Assembly (NCBI RefSeq): GCF_002994745.2
Contig: NC_037089.1
Coordinates: 4,719,501-4,783,500 of the forward strand
Reading direction: 5' to 3'
Length of the DNA: 64,000 bases
From: Rosa chinensis
Taxonomy: Eukaryota > Streptophyta > Magnoliopsida > Rosales > Rosaceae
The translations under genes were made by a program, and so were the position numbers. Positions 34,551 through 45,376 of this stretch are shown here, in pieces; position 1 is the first letter of the stretch; every line of letters begins with the position of its first letter. The notes below the pieces were generated by a model, which saw only the letters and a program-made list of their open reading frames with translations, ran no database searches and was not told the origin of the DNA.

Positions 34551-35321
34551 GGAAATGTTAAACAGCGACAAGCGTGGCCCGTGACCCACCATTGTACCGA
34601 TATTGTCCCAACTTAACCACCTGTTAAGTGTTGGGTTTTAATCAGAAAAGGGCTCAGTACAATTTGATGAGATCCACCCACTTATAAGTTATATTTTATT
34701 TGTCACTTTTCCAATATGGGATCTTTCCTCTCCAACACGCCCCCTCACGTGCAACCTAACTCTAGGTCTGCACGTGAAATTAATTAATCCAATTTCCAAA
34801 TTGGGACACAAGTCTCATATCGGAGACTTGGTCAATATAATCCAAGCCTCACATTGGACACTTGGTAACTTCGATGTTATATTTTATTTGTCACTTTTCC
34901 AATGTGAAATGTTTCCTCTCCAACACGCCCCCTCACGTGCAACGTCTAGGTCTGCACGTGAAATTAATTAATCCAACTTTCACATTGGAAATTGGGACAC
35001 AAGTCTCATATCGGAGACTTGGTCAATACAATCCAAGACCCACATTGTACCTTGGTAATTTCGATAGCAATACAAGGAACCCCAATTTGGGCCTACGTGG
35101 AGACGCAATTGGAGAATGACCCACTTTGATACCATGTTAAACAGCGACAAGCGTGGCCCGTGACCCACTATTGTACCGATATTGTCCTAACTTAACCACC
35201 TGTTAGGTGTTGAGTTTTAATCACAAAAGGTCTCGGTACAATTGGGTAAGATCCACCAATTTATAAGTTATATTTTATTTGTCACTTTTCCAATGTGGGA
35301 TATTTCATCTCCAATAGGAAA
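34551..35321 (-). mobile_element. TRIM (miniature LTR retrotransposon) with 182-bp LTRs
   Basis: The LTRs are 34556-34737 and 35135-35316, both starting TGTTAAACAGCGAC. One ends CTCCAACA, the other CTCCAATA. The 5-bp target duplication GGAAA lies at 34551-34555 and 35317-35321. The interior is only about 400 bp with no protein, and itself holds a 189-bp tandem duplication that includes a piece of LTR end (34878-34926). No primer site complementary to initiator tRNA-Met is obvious. The orientation is uncertain: the LTRs read in plus-strand order, but the left interior begins CGCCCCCTCACGTG, as in many TRIMs. Confidence 0.88.
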
Positions 35322-35540
35322 TCCTTGCTTACGCCAACGCTGAGTTATCTGATTATAATCTTTTGCAACATAACTCCAGTGTTTACAGACGGTAGCGAAG
35401 CGAACATGATCAATGGGTTCCAACAGCTTTTCCAAAACAAAAAACGCAACATCTATATGAAGAGTTTCCCATTCATAACCATTATTATTGTTGATAGAAT
35501 GGTCACCATCATCATCCAAGGGAATATATCGATCCGCCAT

Positions 35541-36079
35541 GAGTCTTGCGTCGCAACATCATCAAATCACCTTAAAGAACATATGGAGTGTACTCTTACA
35601 AGTATTGCAGGATATGATCGATCGAGCTCTTTATGTTGTCCCTTTATAACATTTTGTTTAGGGCACACTACTAGTCCTAGTCAATAAATAACTAACTCTT
35701 TCTTGTTCCTAGTCGAATTATGAATCCTAATGGTAGATTCTTCTTCTTTTATGTGATAGATTCTCAAAAACCATCTTCTAGTCATTAAATTGGTAAAGAG
35801 AATGGTATGTGCAATCAGTTGTGCTAAATAATCTCATGTTATATCCTAGTTTCTGCCAGCGAACTTACACTGCCATCCTGGTCGATCAATTTGATGAAAC
35901 ATACTACATACCTTGTGCAAAAGGAGAAAAATTCGGAGTTTTGGTTTTTTGTCATCACAAATCGTGAATCATGATTATATTATACACGATGAAAACCTTA
36001 AATAACCACGGTAATCTTGCCATTTCCTTATTTGACCAGGAGAACACTACCATTCATCGAAATCACACATTCACGCTTA
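35541..36079. other. Spacer between the F-box pseudogene and the MULE-like element
   Basis: It includes the likely promoter of the dead F-box gene (35541-35700). The rest is AT-rich with no gene seen. Confidence 0.45.
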
Positions 36080-36324
36080 ATTATTAAAGGGTTTTTGTCC
36101 ATTTACCCCATTTTTAGGGATTTTTTTCCCACTAACCCCATTGAGTTTTTTTAATTCTCTCTTACCCAATACACTCTAAAGGAGTCTTCCCTAATACCCT
36201 ATTAAGATTTTTTTTTTGTTTTTAATTTTTTTTTAATACCATTTTACCCTTCACCCCTTATTTACTTAGAGAGAAAGAGAGAGAGAAAATAGAAGAGAGA
36301 GAAACTATAGGAAACTTCGCCGGA

Positions 36325-36490
36325 GCCCGTCACCGGCCGCCGGAATCCGGTCACCGGCCGCCGGAATCCGGCCAACTTTCGCCGGAATCCGGTCACCGGC
36401 CGCCGGAATCCGGCCAACTTTCGCCGGATTCCGGTCACCGGCCGCCGGAATCCGGCCAACGTTCGCCGGAATCCGGTCACCGGCTGCCGC
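36325..36490. repeat. GC-rich tandem repeat, 42-bp period
   Basis: GGTCACCGG starts at 36349, 36391, 36433 and 36475, an exact 42-bp spacing. The unit holds several CCGGAATCCGG-type palindromes and encodes a 14-residue repeat (RRPVTGF, RRKLAGF) on the minus strand, because 42 is a multiple of 3. The open frame is therefore trivial. Confidence 0.92.
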
Positions 36491-36539
36491 CCACCGGAAT
36501 TTGTTGAAAATCTCACCGGAAAGTTTTTTTGCCCCCAAT

Positions 36540-36865
36540 AGACATCTATTGCCCCCTAATAGAGGGGCAATAGACGTCTATTGCCCCCTAATAGACGTCT
36601 ATTGGGGGCCAATAGACGACTATCAGCCATGTATTGCCCCCCAATAGATGACTATCAGCCATGTATTGCCCCCCAATAGACGTCTATTGCCCGCCAATAG
36701 AACTTTCGTTTGCCGGAATGAAAATTAATCTTGCTAAAATTAGACAAATAAAACTTTAATTAACGAAAAAAAAAAAAGAGATTACATCAATTTAAAACAT
36801 CTATTGCCCCGCAATAGACGTCTATTGCCCCCCAATAGTCGTCTATTGTCCCCCAATAGACATTC
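36540..36865. repeat. Array of a 16-bp perfect palindrome with CCCC spacers
   Basis: CAATAGACGTCTATTG, or close variants, recur with CCCCCC or CCCCCT spacers at about 36570, 36590, 36676, 36820 and 36850. Other copies have GACTATC instead. The unit could fold into many alternative hairpins. A related array, with AATAAA in place of AATAGAC, is seen at 59250-59530. Confidence 0.85.
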
Positions 36866-37507
36866 AAAATTTTTTTTTCTTTCACTGTCCCGTTACTTTA
36901 AAAAAAAAAAAAAAAAAACTGATTGGGCACCCAGAAAATGATCTGGGCACCCAGAAAATGATCTGGGCACCCAATCTTCTTCTTCCCCAATTGACCGGAA
37001 CCCTCTCTTCTTGCTGCACCAAATCCCCCAGTCTATCGAAAACCATACTCTTCGTTTCGGCCTCACCTTCTAAAGCACCGGACGTTCGTCCACGACTCCT
37101 CCTCTAGCGCTGAAAGGATCGAATTGGAGACGAGGCCTGAATCGAATTCGATTTGGCTGGTCACTGAAACAAATCTGAACTCGCCGGAGCCCGAGGCTGA
37201 AATGACGGCGGCTGGTGGTTCTGCAAAACGGAGCTGAGGCCCTCGCTGGATCGGGTCTTCGGGTCGAGCGGTGGAGATCGATCTCATCGAAGCCGGTGAT
37301 GACCTCCTCAACGATGTCTCGAGTCGGACAGATCCCTGCCGCCGTTCTGCAAATCCTCCGGTCCAAATCAGACGGCGTCGAACAGTGTAGAGCCATGGGT
37401 CTTCTGCGTCGTCTCCGTGGTTGAATTAGTCGCCGTCCGGGAAGAATAGATCTCCATGTCACCGTGAAACTTTCTCCGGTGAAGGTGGTCGGTGATCTGT
37501 ACGTGAT

Positions 37508-37510
<3 letters not shown>

Positions 37511-37551
<41 letters not shown>
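37511..37551. repeat. (GA)n microsatellite
   Basis: About twenty GA dinucleotides in the MULE-like element, interrupting no gene. Confidence 0.9.
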
Positions 37552-37553
<2 letters not shown>

Positions 37554-37968
37554 CGTGCTGTGCTGGAGAGAGAGAGATGAGAGAATGGCATAAAATGAAG
37601 TTGTTTAATTAGACTGAGGGTATATTTGTCATTGTACTCTGAATTGGGTTAGTGAGAATAAAAATCTGTTGCTGGGGTAAGTGGGAAAAATTTGGCTCAT
37701 TTTGGTGCTTTTGGGCAAGGACCCATTATTAAAAAGAAAAATGATTTTGAATATGGTTGATCCATGTCATGAAGGCCCAATCACATAAATTCAAAATACC
37801 ATTAACACCCTCCCACTATCCCCTCCTTCCTCTCTCTCTCTTCCCGTAATTTAACCAAACACCCAGGGGCAATCCGGTCAAGAACGACCACCAAACCTTT
37901 TTCTCAGTGAGCGACAAGTCTCACTCTCCGGCACTCTCACTTTCTCAGATAAAAATCCAAATTAAAGC

Positions 37969-40900
37969 ATGCGAAGCTTTTTCGGGGCGACCCAAATTCT
38001 GAGCAAGTCTTCATCTTTCTTCCTACCCACAAATCCCAACATCTCCTTCTCCAAAACCCCCATCTTCCTCCGAACCTTCGCGATCATGGCCACCGCCGCC
38101 GACGAGCTCGTCAAGGGCGCCGTTCACCCAAACGGCATCGCTGTGATCACCCTCGATCGCCCCAAAGCTCTCAACGCCATGAACATAGGTAAAGATTGTT
38201 GCTTTTGTTTAACTAGTTTTAGAAATTTGTGTACAATTTTTAACTGAAACTTGGTTTCAATTCGCAGATATGGATTTGAAATTCAAGAGCTATCTGGATC
38301 AGTGGGAATCGGACCCGAATGTGAAGTGTGTTTTGGTCGATAGCAGCTCAGCTCGTGCCTTTTGTGCTGGTAACAATGGAGATTTGAGTTTTAGGCTTTA
38401 CTTGTTAATGGTGTAATTTTGTTGGTGTTGATTTTAGGTAGCTGTAGAAGTTTTTGCTAGAAATGTTTATGTTTTTGGAGGTTATTTTGAGTGTTAGGCA
38501 AGATTTTGAGAGTTACGAAATCGCGGTAAATGCAGGAATGGATATTAAAGGGGTTGTTGCTGAAATTCAAAAGGACAAGAACACACCTCTTGTGCCCAAG
38601 GTTTTACATTACTGCTTGCTTTGAACTAGAGAATTTGTTCCTTTGCGTGGGACAGAGTGTTGGTTTTAGTCGCACATGCTGTTTCGTTTTATATTGTTTA
38701 TTGTTTTCTGTCATTCTATTTTTCTATTTATGCTGCATTTTTGTACAATGTCGGGTGACATTTGAGTGGACTTATTGTCTGGTTGATGACCTGGATCATA
38801 GTTTACCTGCAGGCGGTGATGTGAAGCAGATCACGGCCAAAAACCAACTATCCGATGTGATTGAGGTCTTGTTGTGTCCTTTAACTATAGAGTAGAAGAC
38901 TTTATACATCGATACAGTTTGCTAAAATCCAGCTAATATAAGACGACCCCTTGTTTCCTTTACTACATGTGATTGTGATACTTTTTTGTGTGGATGGACT
39001 TCACAACTACCAATATCATTAACTCCTGGAAAACCATTTATGACTAAAACTTAATAACAGCCCCTTACAACAACACTTGAACTTTAGCTATATCGTTATT
39101 AATCTGGATGAAAAGTAATTTAGCTCTTACTAATATATTGCCACTGGTCTTGTTGTTTTGATCAAAAGCTTCAGCGTTTAGTAGGTTTAGGCTGTCTCAT
39201 TTTTATTTTTGTTACTGATTACATTTAAAATGTTGAGTGTTTCTGAAAATCAAAATTGTACGAAATTCACTAGGATGAGTTCTTCTCTTGTTTTTAATTG
39301 ATCCGGTATTTCAGTCTCATCTAAATAGTATAGATTGCAGCCAAATTGTGCATTGCTTCTGTTTATGTGCTACTCAATTGAACTGCCATTTGTAGTGCTT
39401 TTAAGACTGAGGTCACCAAAATAATATTATCTCATGGGGCTGCTCATTATTCAGGTATTCACTGCTGAGTATTCTTTAATATGCAAAATATCTAACTACA
39501 AGAAGCCGTATGTAAGTTTCATGGATGGCATAACAATGGGCTTTGGAATTGGCCTATCAGGTCATGGTCGCTACCGGATCATTACAGAGGTATAATTGCC
39601 TTGTCATATTGATATTGTCAATCTTGTCATTACATTACATTACAATGGCTTTCAGCTTTTGTTTATTCATATTCTCTTGCTTGTACGGGTACATTTCAGA
39701 GGACTCTTCTTGCTATGCCAGAAAATGGTATTGGATTGTTTCCAGATGTTGGCTTTTCACATATAGCGGCACAGAGTCCAGGAGGAGGATCAGTTGGTAT
39801 GCTTTTCTATCCAGAGAATGTCGTTTCTATCTCAATTGAGCTGTTTTAACTCAAAGTGCAAAAAAGTTATTTAAACCATCTGATTAAGGTTTACAGAGTT
39901 TGCCCTTTGCTACAATGATCAGTTCTTGGTTATGTAGTAGACTAACAGTTACAAATGTTTTGTAGGTGCTTATCTTGGAATCACTGGGAAAAGAATTTCG
40001 ACGCCATCAGATGCACTCTATGTAGGTCTTGGGACACATTTTGTGCCATCTCAGAACTTAGGTTCAGTAAAGGAGGCCCTTTTGTCAACTAACTTGTATG
40101 TTATCTTATCCTCTTTTTTCTTTTGGAGAAAGTTTTCTTATCCTCTTTATACATTCTCCTTTTCCATACTTCTGATGTATATGTGGGGTTGAATTTAGTT
40201 GGCACCGTGACTCTGTCAAATATGCTTGTTTAGATAAAAGTAACTCCATTGTTGATACAGTTCCCAGGATCCTCATGAGGACATCAAAACGATTTTGGCG
40301 AAGTTCAGCAGTAAACCTGATTCTGAATCCCAACTGAAGCAGCTTTTACCTCAAATAGCCTCATCATTTGGTGCAAATAAGTCAGTTATTGGGACAATTG
40401 AAGAACTCAAAAAGCACCAATCGAGTTCAGATGCTACTGGTAAGTTTGTGAATGCCACTCACTTATCGGTAATGAAATGATCATTTATACTTCTGCTATT
40501 AGAGAGAGTGAATTTACCTTAAAAGTATTGGATTTCACTCTGATATCCCTTGAATCTTGTTCTTGCTGATTTATTGTTTCTGTCGCAGTGGTGGAGTGGG
40601 CTAATGAAGCTCTTCAAGGTCTTGGAAAGGGTGCTCCTTTTTCACTTTTCTTGACACAGAAGTATTTCTCTAAAGTTGCATCTGCCCTTGGGAAGAATGA
40701 CAATCAATTATCCACAGTGAGTCTGGAGTGTACACTTTTCATTCTTTCATCACATGGTCTTTGCTAGCTCACTTTTCGTTGAAGTAACATGAATAATGAT
40801 TCTGTACTTGGCCACATCCAGCTGACTGGTGTCATGAAAACTGAATATCGCATTGCTGTAAGATCATCCTTGCGTAATGACTTTGCTGAAGGTGTGCGGG

Positions 40901-41216
40901 CAGTGTTGGTGGACAAGGATCAGGTTCGTTAATCTAGATTCCCTTCTGTAATGGCCAATGAGCTGTGACCTGTTGGTAAATTATAATTCCAACATTGTAA
41001 AGGTCATGGGTTCGATTCTCATTGACATATGTAAGGGTGGGGTGGGGTAAGGGTTTTTTTTTTTTTTTTTTTTAAAAAAAGTAGTTCATTGAATCTCTAT
41101 TGTTGCCCATGCAGAATCCAAAGTGGAACCCGTCAAGGTTGGAGGAAGTTAATAAGAACGAAGTGGAAGCTCTGTTTGAACCATTGAGCCCAAATGTGGA
41201 GGAGTTGAGCGTGTGA
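37969..41216 (+). CDS. 3-hydroxyisobutyryl-CoA hydrolase-like protein, mitochondrial (enoyl-CoA hydratase family)
   Basis: Constitutive exons: 37969-38188, 38268-38369, 39455-39589, 39700-39796, 39966-40095, 40261-40439, 40589-40716, 40822-40923 and 41115-41216. One of two alternative exons, 38536-38600 (3a) or 38813-38865 (3b), comes between 38369 and 39455. With 3b the protein is 415 aa, with 3a 419 aa; both close in frame. Residues 1-40 look like a mitochondrial presequence, with a second ATG at codon 40. The crotonase core is clear: [40 protein letters not shown] and [17 protein letters not shown], the last holding the catalytic Glu and Asp of this subfamily. The C-terminal part, from [10 protein letters not shown] to [12 protein letters not shown], is typical. 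Such enzymes hydrolyse 3-hydroxyisobutyryl-CoA in valine breakdown, or related CoA esters; the exact substrate of this subgroup is not known. Confidence 0.93.
38536..38600 (+). other. Alternative exon 3a of the HIBCH-like gene
   Basis: 65 nt with acceptor ATGCAG and donor AAG/GTTTTA. Joined to exon 2 it gives ARAFCAG followed by [18 protein letters not shown]. Its length is 2 modulo 3, like exon 3b, so it restores the frame into 39455. It keeps a plausible crotonase oxyanion-hole region. Confidence 0.85.
38813..38865 (+). other. Alternative exon 3b of the HIBCH-like gene
   Basis: 53 nt with acceptor CTGCAG and donor GAG/GTCTTG. Joined to exon 2 it gives ARAFCAG then [17 protein letters not shown], the form common to most 3-hydroxyisobutyryl-CoA hydrolases. 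If both 3a and 3b were included, the frame would meet TGA at 38822-38824. Confidence 0.88.
40952..41083 (+). mobile_element. Probable SINE in the last intron of the HIBCH-like gene
   Basis: It begins GGCCAATGAGCTGTGACC, continues with AATTCCAACATTGTAAAGG, and has a B-box-like GGGTTCGATTC at 41007-41017, followed by a T run and AAAAAAA. This order is familiar from plant tRNA-derived SINEs. No clear target duplication was found, so the ends are approximate. The donor at 40923 and acceptor at 41114 are intact. Confidence 0.65.
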
Positions 41217-42759
41217 CTAGCATTTGAAAATGTATTATCTTGCTTCAGCAGTAAACATTAGACTGGTTGTGCATGCAATTGGAATATATTGAACAATGAT
41301 GCAAATAAGTTACATTACACGATAAAAAGCATTTCACTTCGGTGCTTTTAATGCTATTGTGTAGTGCGTTCTTCATGTTTTTGAGATCACTGCCGATGAA
41401 ATATGGTACTAATAGTGTTGTTGGCTTGTTGCCGACGAAATATGGTCGGCACAAGTGTTGTCTATGTTAAAATTTTACCAACAGATTACTCGTGTAAAAG
41501 TCTTATTTATTTTTAGACCTTTCAAATTCATCGCTAAAATTCTCAATTACATTAACTGGTCGCGCGGACAAAGGAGTCTTGATGCTTTCCATTGAAGAAT
41601 TTCAATTACATTAACTAGCGTTCAGTTAAGAAGCTAACACTGCAGTCATTTTGTCCATTTTTTTGTTTTTGTTTTTGGTCTGAATGCTTTGAATAAAAGG
41701 CCCAAAAATAGGAAGAGATACAGAAGATAGCAACCATTACAACATGGCAGCAACTGGTACAACACGCCAGGCAAACACCTAATTTTATCCTTGTTTCAAA
41801 CACCTAATTTTATCTTTTGTTTCATCATGTACATCGTTAACTGTTGGTGTATAATATACACATATTTTACAATGTATATGCACATTTTTAACTTTATGTT
41901 TTCTACATAATAAAGGCACTGCATATGCCCGTTTTTACGTTTCTTTGGGTGAGATGACCAAGTTGGATAGAAATGCACACTCATAATTAGATTAGCATTT
42001 TCATTTCATTCATTGTCGCCTTCTCAATTTAATTTTCTTCAATAGCCCAATTAATTTGCTGAAAATTTTCTAATCAATCAGTTATCGATGGTACATTACT
42101 AATCAATCAAATTTTCAATTCACCAGCTTCTTTCCTATCTTACCTTGACATTTCACACATAGTTAATAGTTTGCTAACAAATAACACCTCCATCCCAATG
42201 ATCAGTCACAAGAGAAGAATGATCAAGATATAAATTCACTCATTTTGTGCGCATAGTTCAATGTTATGTGTGATTATTTCGTGAATCGTAGGGACTGAAA
42301 AATAATTTTCAAGAACCATCCAAATTCGGGCGAACAAACTATTTTAATTCATTTATTACAGTACAGATCACACACACACCCTGAAAAAGAAACATAAAAA
42401 ATCGAGGACTACATGTGTTTAACCCAAACAAATCGATAGCCTTCATCTCCTCCTCCTACCTCTACTTGGTTGAGTCATTTACTGCAAGTAAAGGACCAAG
42501 AAGGACACGAGTGAAGCTCCGGCCAAGGACCCAACTAAGGTGTTGGTGGAGGAAGAATTCCAAGTACATTAACTGTGGTCTCCCTTTTCCAGTCTCGAGA
42601 AACACTAGTGTTCGGTTTTTGATACTTAACTAGTAAAATGAGAAAGCAGGAACAGCAACATTTTGAACATTAACTAGTGTTCTTCCAAGCAATGTATTAC
42701 TTACACAGATTTTAAGATAGCTTATAGTCTTCTACGATTAAAGTACGTAAAAAATAATA
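41217..42759. other. Convergent intergenic region between the HIBCH-like and Nudix genes
   Basis: The two genes end toward each other. The outer 200 bases on each side are likely 3' UTR. The middle is AT-rich, with no gene recognised. A small coding-like stretch at 42415-42633 matches nothing I know. Confidence 0.5.
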
Positions 42760-45376
42760 TTAGGAACAACTACCGCTTCTCAAACTTTGTAATAGATCCA
42801 GGTATCCGAAGCATTCGGGGCTAATGTACCTGCATTGATTATAGACATTAACAGATTGTTAGGGAAAATCAGATAGTAGTGCATCTGAGGTTATATATAA
42901 GAATTATGGTTGTACATGAAAATGAACTGAGATATAGATTGATCAAAGTGGGAACAATTGTAAGTGAGTAGACTATAGGCAGATCTTGAGGGTGACCATA
43001 CATCATCAGGGGTTCAGGGCAGCAGCATTGATAGTTGTCAGGTAAGCAGAAGAGTGAGAGTGCAAAAAAAAAAAGTTTGTTTAACCGATTACTCGAATGT
43101 AAGCATGACGGCAGAAAAAGAGAAATACCCATGTCGAAACAGGAAATCAATGATGACAAGTGAACAATTTGGCTTGAAAAATGGTGTCCTCCGGATGATG
43201 TTCGCAACATGCGTCACAGGGATCAACTTGAAACTCTCCACCTCTCCATCTGTCACATGTTAATAATCGTATTTGAAGTTACTCTCTTTCAAGGAAAAGT
43301 TGCAGATGTTTGAATGAATGGAAAGTGAAAATTCGTTGCTGACATGCAATACTCGACTGATGAGAAAACAATGAAGGTTTAAAGCATATTATACAACTAC
43401 AATAGACGAGGGTGTCACCTTGATTCTTAGGCATGAAGCTCTCAGGGAGTTTTAAATCATAGCAAAACAAGACATCCCTTTTGTAACTATACCCATCAAT
43501 GTCCATATACGAAACAGCACCAACTGGTACAGCACTGTATAAGAGCATTTCCAAAGAGAGATAAGCCGAATAACGTTCAGTTTTCTAGCTGAAACAAGGC
43601 ATGTCCAATATCTAGAAATCATAACTGGCAATTCATCAGTTAATAAGAAATTACCCCTTGGAGATGGAGCTTGGTATTCCTGCTTCCTCTTCACATTCCT
43701 TCACAACATTGTCCCCACAAGCTACCCCATGAGGCTGCAGTTAACAACTTTGGGTTTATAATTACAACTATCTCAAAAAGTAATGAGGTCAACTAAATAA
43801 TAGGCCGACTGCAGAAAGGAATGTATAAACATTGTTTTATTATTAGCTTTCTTCAAGATGATCATCAAGAAACCAGCACATTAATTTGGTATGCTAGTAA
43901 ACCTCTAAATATCAGGCAAGTAAGAAGTACTCAGATCTTCCACTTGCTTCAGATTACAAACCCAAATGCTCATTATCATTCGATTAGCAGCAACTGCACT
44001 GTCTTATTTAAAGGACAAACTTGATGACTAAAAGTCATTCTGGCTGCCAAAAGCAGACTACTTTGAGGCTCTCTAACAGCCTAAATACTGAAAGAAAGTA
44101 AAGTAAATTGTGTTACAAAGTGAATTGATAGTTTGTTACAAACCAGTCCACCAGCAACAAGATGATCAAGCATCCCTGGATAGGTCTGTTTCTGTTGACT
44201 TCTCTTCCCTATCCATAGAAATTCCTTCCCATCTTTCTCAACATAGCCACACATATGCACTCCATAAACCTATTCACGATTTAAGAAAAAACTAAGAACG
44301 CGGAAAAAAGTAATCAAAAAGTAGTTGCCTCCCAGACCTCCTCATCAAATCTTTTCACAAAACCTCCATGACTATCCAATAACAACTCATTGGCGCACTT
44401 CTAGGTAATATCCACTTACTTTCATTAGCCAGGCCCTTTGATCATGATTATTTATACAACCAAATGACTTGCAAGCAATGCTTCAAAAGTTAAATACAAT
44501 GACTATCTAAAAGTGCAAGAACAAACCTTTATTCCAAAGTAAGGAGCCGCTGCACGTTCAAGAGAGAAATATATTGGAGCCCCAAAAGCCGACGTCACCG
44601 GGTAAAACTGACCATCAAAACACAGTGATTATATAGGTTAGCCAAACTAACAAAACCTTCAAATATCTTCTACTTTTTCAACATACAATCCGAGAATATA
44701 AGCACGCCACCACATATAACAGAATCCGATTCAGTTAGCACAAGCAGTACCTCATTTCTTATACCTGGAATCAATTCTTCCCCTAAGCTCTTAACCACAT
44801 CCCCAACAGCTCTTGTTCTATCCTCGGGTGAGCTCAGCGAAGAATGCAGGGTTACTTGGCCTGGTGGAAAAGTAAAAACGTCCTGGTAACTCCGTAAATT
44901 CTCGGCAAATCTGCAAAGCTTCAGCTAATTACTCACCGGTAATCTAATCTAAACCATGAAAGAGTCTGAAACTCGATGAATTCAAGCTCACCCGTTGTGA
45001 ATGTACCCAACGATTTGGTCCTCAATTACGAAGGAACGGAACTCCGATTGCATTTCCTGCAAGCAGCCTAGGGTTTAGGGTTTAAGATTAGACTTACTGA
45101 GAGAGCGATCGGTGTGAGACTTACGTGGCCGCGGTTGCAGAATTTGATCTTGTCGGAGTAGCATTTGAGATCGGAAGGGTCGTCGTCGGGGAGGGATTCC
45201 GGTTGGGATATCCGGACGACGTCGTCCCAGGTGAAGAAGACATCGGAGTGGCGGCGAGTGAGGAGGTTGTGAAAAGGGAGGGTGGAGCGTGTGGGAAACG
45301 ACGGCGTTCGGGGGTTGGGGAAGGCGCGAAAAGGTTTGGCGGTGATGGGGAAGGTGAAGGAGTGGACGAAGGCCAT
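42760..45376 (-). CDS. NUDT20: Nudix hydrolase 20-like protein, plastid-targeted
   Basis: Nine exons on the minus strand: 45376-45125, 45056-44992, 44910-44751, 44607-44527, 44269-44144, 43734-43655, 43534-43419, 43249-43129 and 42829-42760. They total 1071 nt (356 aa), all in phase. The first 45 residues are rich in Ser, Thr, Pro and Arg, like a transit peptide. A DUF4743-type N-terminal half (GYIHNGFAENL, TLHSSLSSPEDRTRAVGDVV) precedes the Nudix domain. The Nudix box spans exons 5 and 6, GGLPHGVACGDNVVK then ECEEEAGIP. It has the REUXEE core as KECEEE, but the first box Glu is not seen. The end reads GYISPECFGYLDLLQSLRSG. Such proteins act on nucleoside-diphosphate-linked or thiamine-related substrates; the true substrate of this plant group is uncertain. 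Confidence 0.92.

Larger units (their letters stand above)
33448..35540 (-). pseudogene. F-box/DUF295 protein gene, disrupted by a SINE and a TRIM
   Basis: Read on the minus strand. From 35540, MADRYIPLDDD leads into an F-box (VAFFVLEKLLEPIDHVRFAT, then VCKHWSYVAKDYNQ). The frame reaches WRKQGFP at 35317, where the TRIM element sits. After the TRIM the same protein resumes (34550 downwards), with the usual DUF295 parts: LPVPANEKYCGFGLGWPQ, then TLRKFPARNGRLKVIHLTP, VESTKGNLLLVEKV, and from 33687 GDDALFLGESHSMSVL and GCQPNSIYYAYYTG. A SINE splits IGDD at 33682-33880. A separate frame change is needed near 33940 and another near 34470. Intact members are SCF ubiquitin ligase adaptors of unknown target. 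This copy is dead. Confidence 0.85.
36080..37733. mobile_element. MULE-like non-autonomous element rich in short repeats
   Basis: The element spans 36089-37724 and is bordered by a perfect 9-bp direct repeat, ATTATTAAA (36080-36088 and 37725-37733), typical of Mutator-like insertions. The ends are imperfect inverted repeats: GGGTTTTTGTCCA on the left and GGGTCCTTGCCCA read inward from the right, with further shared motifs (TTTCCCACT, ACCCCA) inside. Subfeatures are a 42-bp GC-rich tandem repeat, a palindromic array and a (GA)n tract. A long minus-strand frame at 37070-37591 is Ser/Arg-rich and matches nothing I recognise, so it may be captured sequence or chance. No transposase was found. Confidence 0.75.

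Noticed and set aside
36262..36538. Minus-strand frame with RRPVTGF/RRKLAGF repeats
   Set aside because: The 42-bp tandem repeat is a multiple of 3, so any frame without a stop in one unit stays open. It is a repeat and not a gene.
36540..36865. CRISPR-like array (short repeats with spacers)
   Set aside because: The units are palindromic and variably spaced by C runs inside a plant transposon. CRISPR arrays do not occur in plant nuclear DNA.
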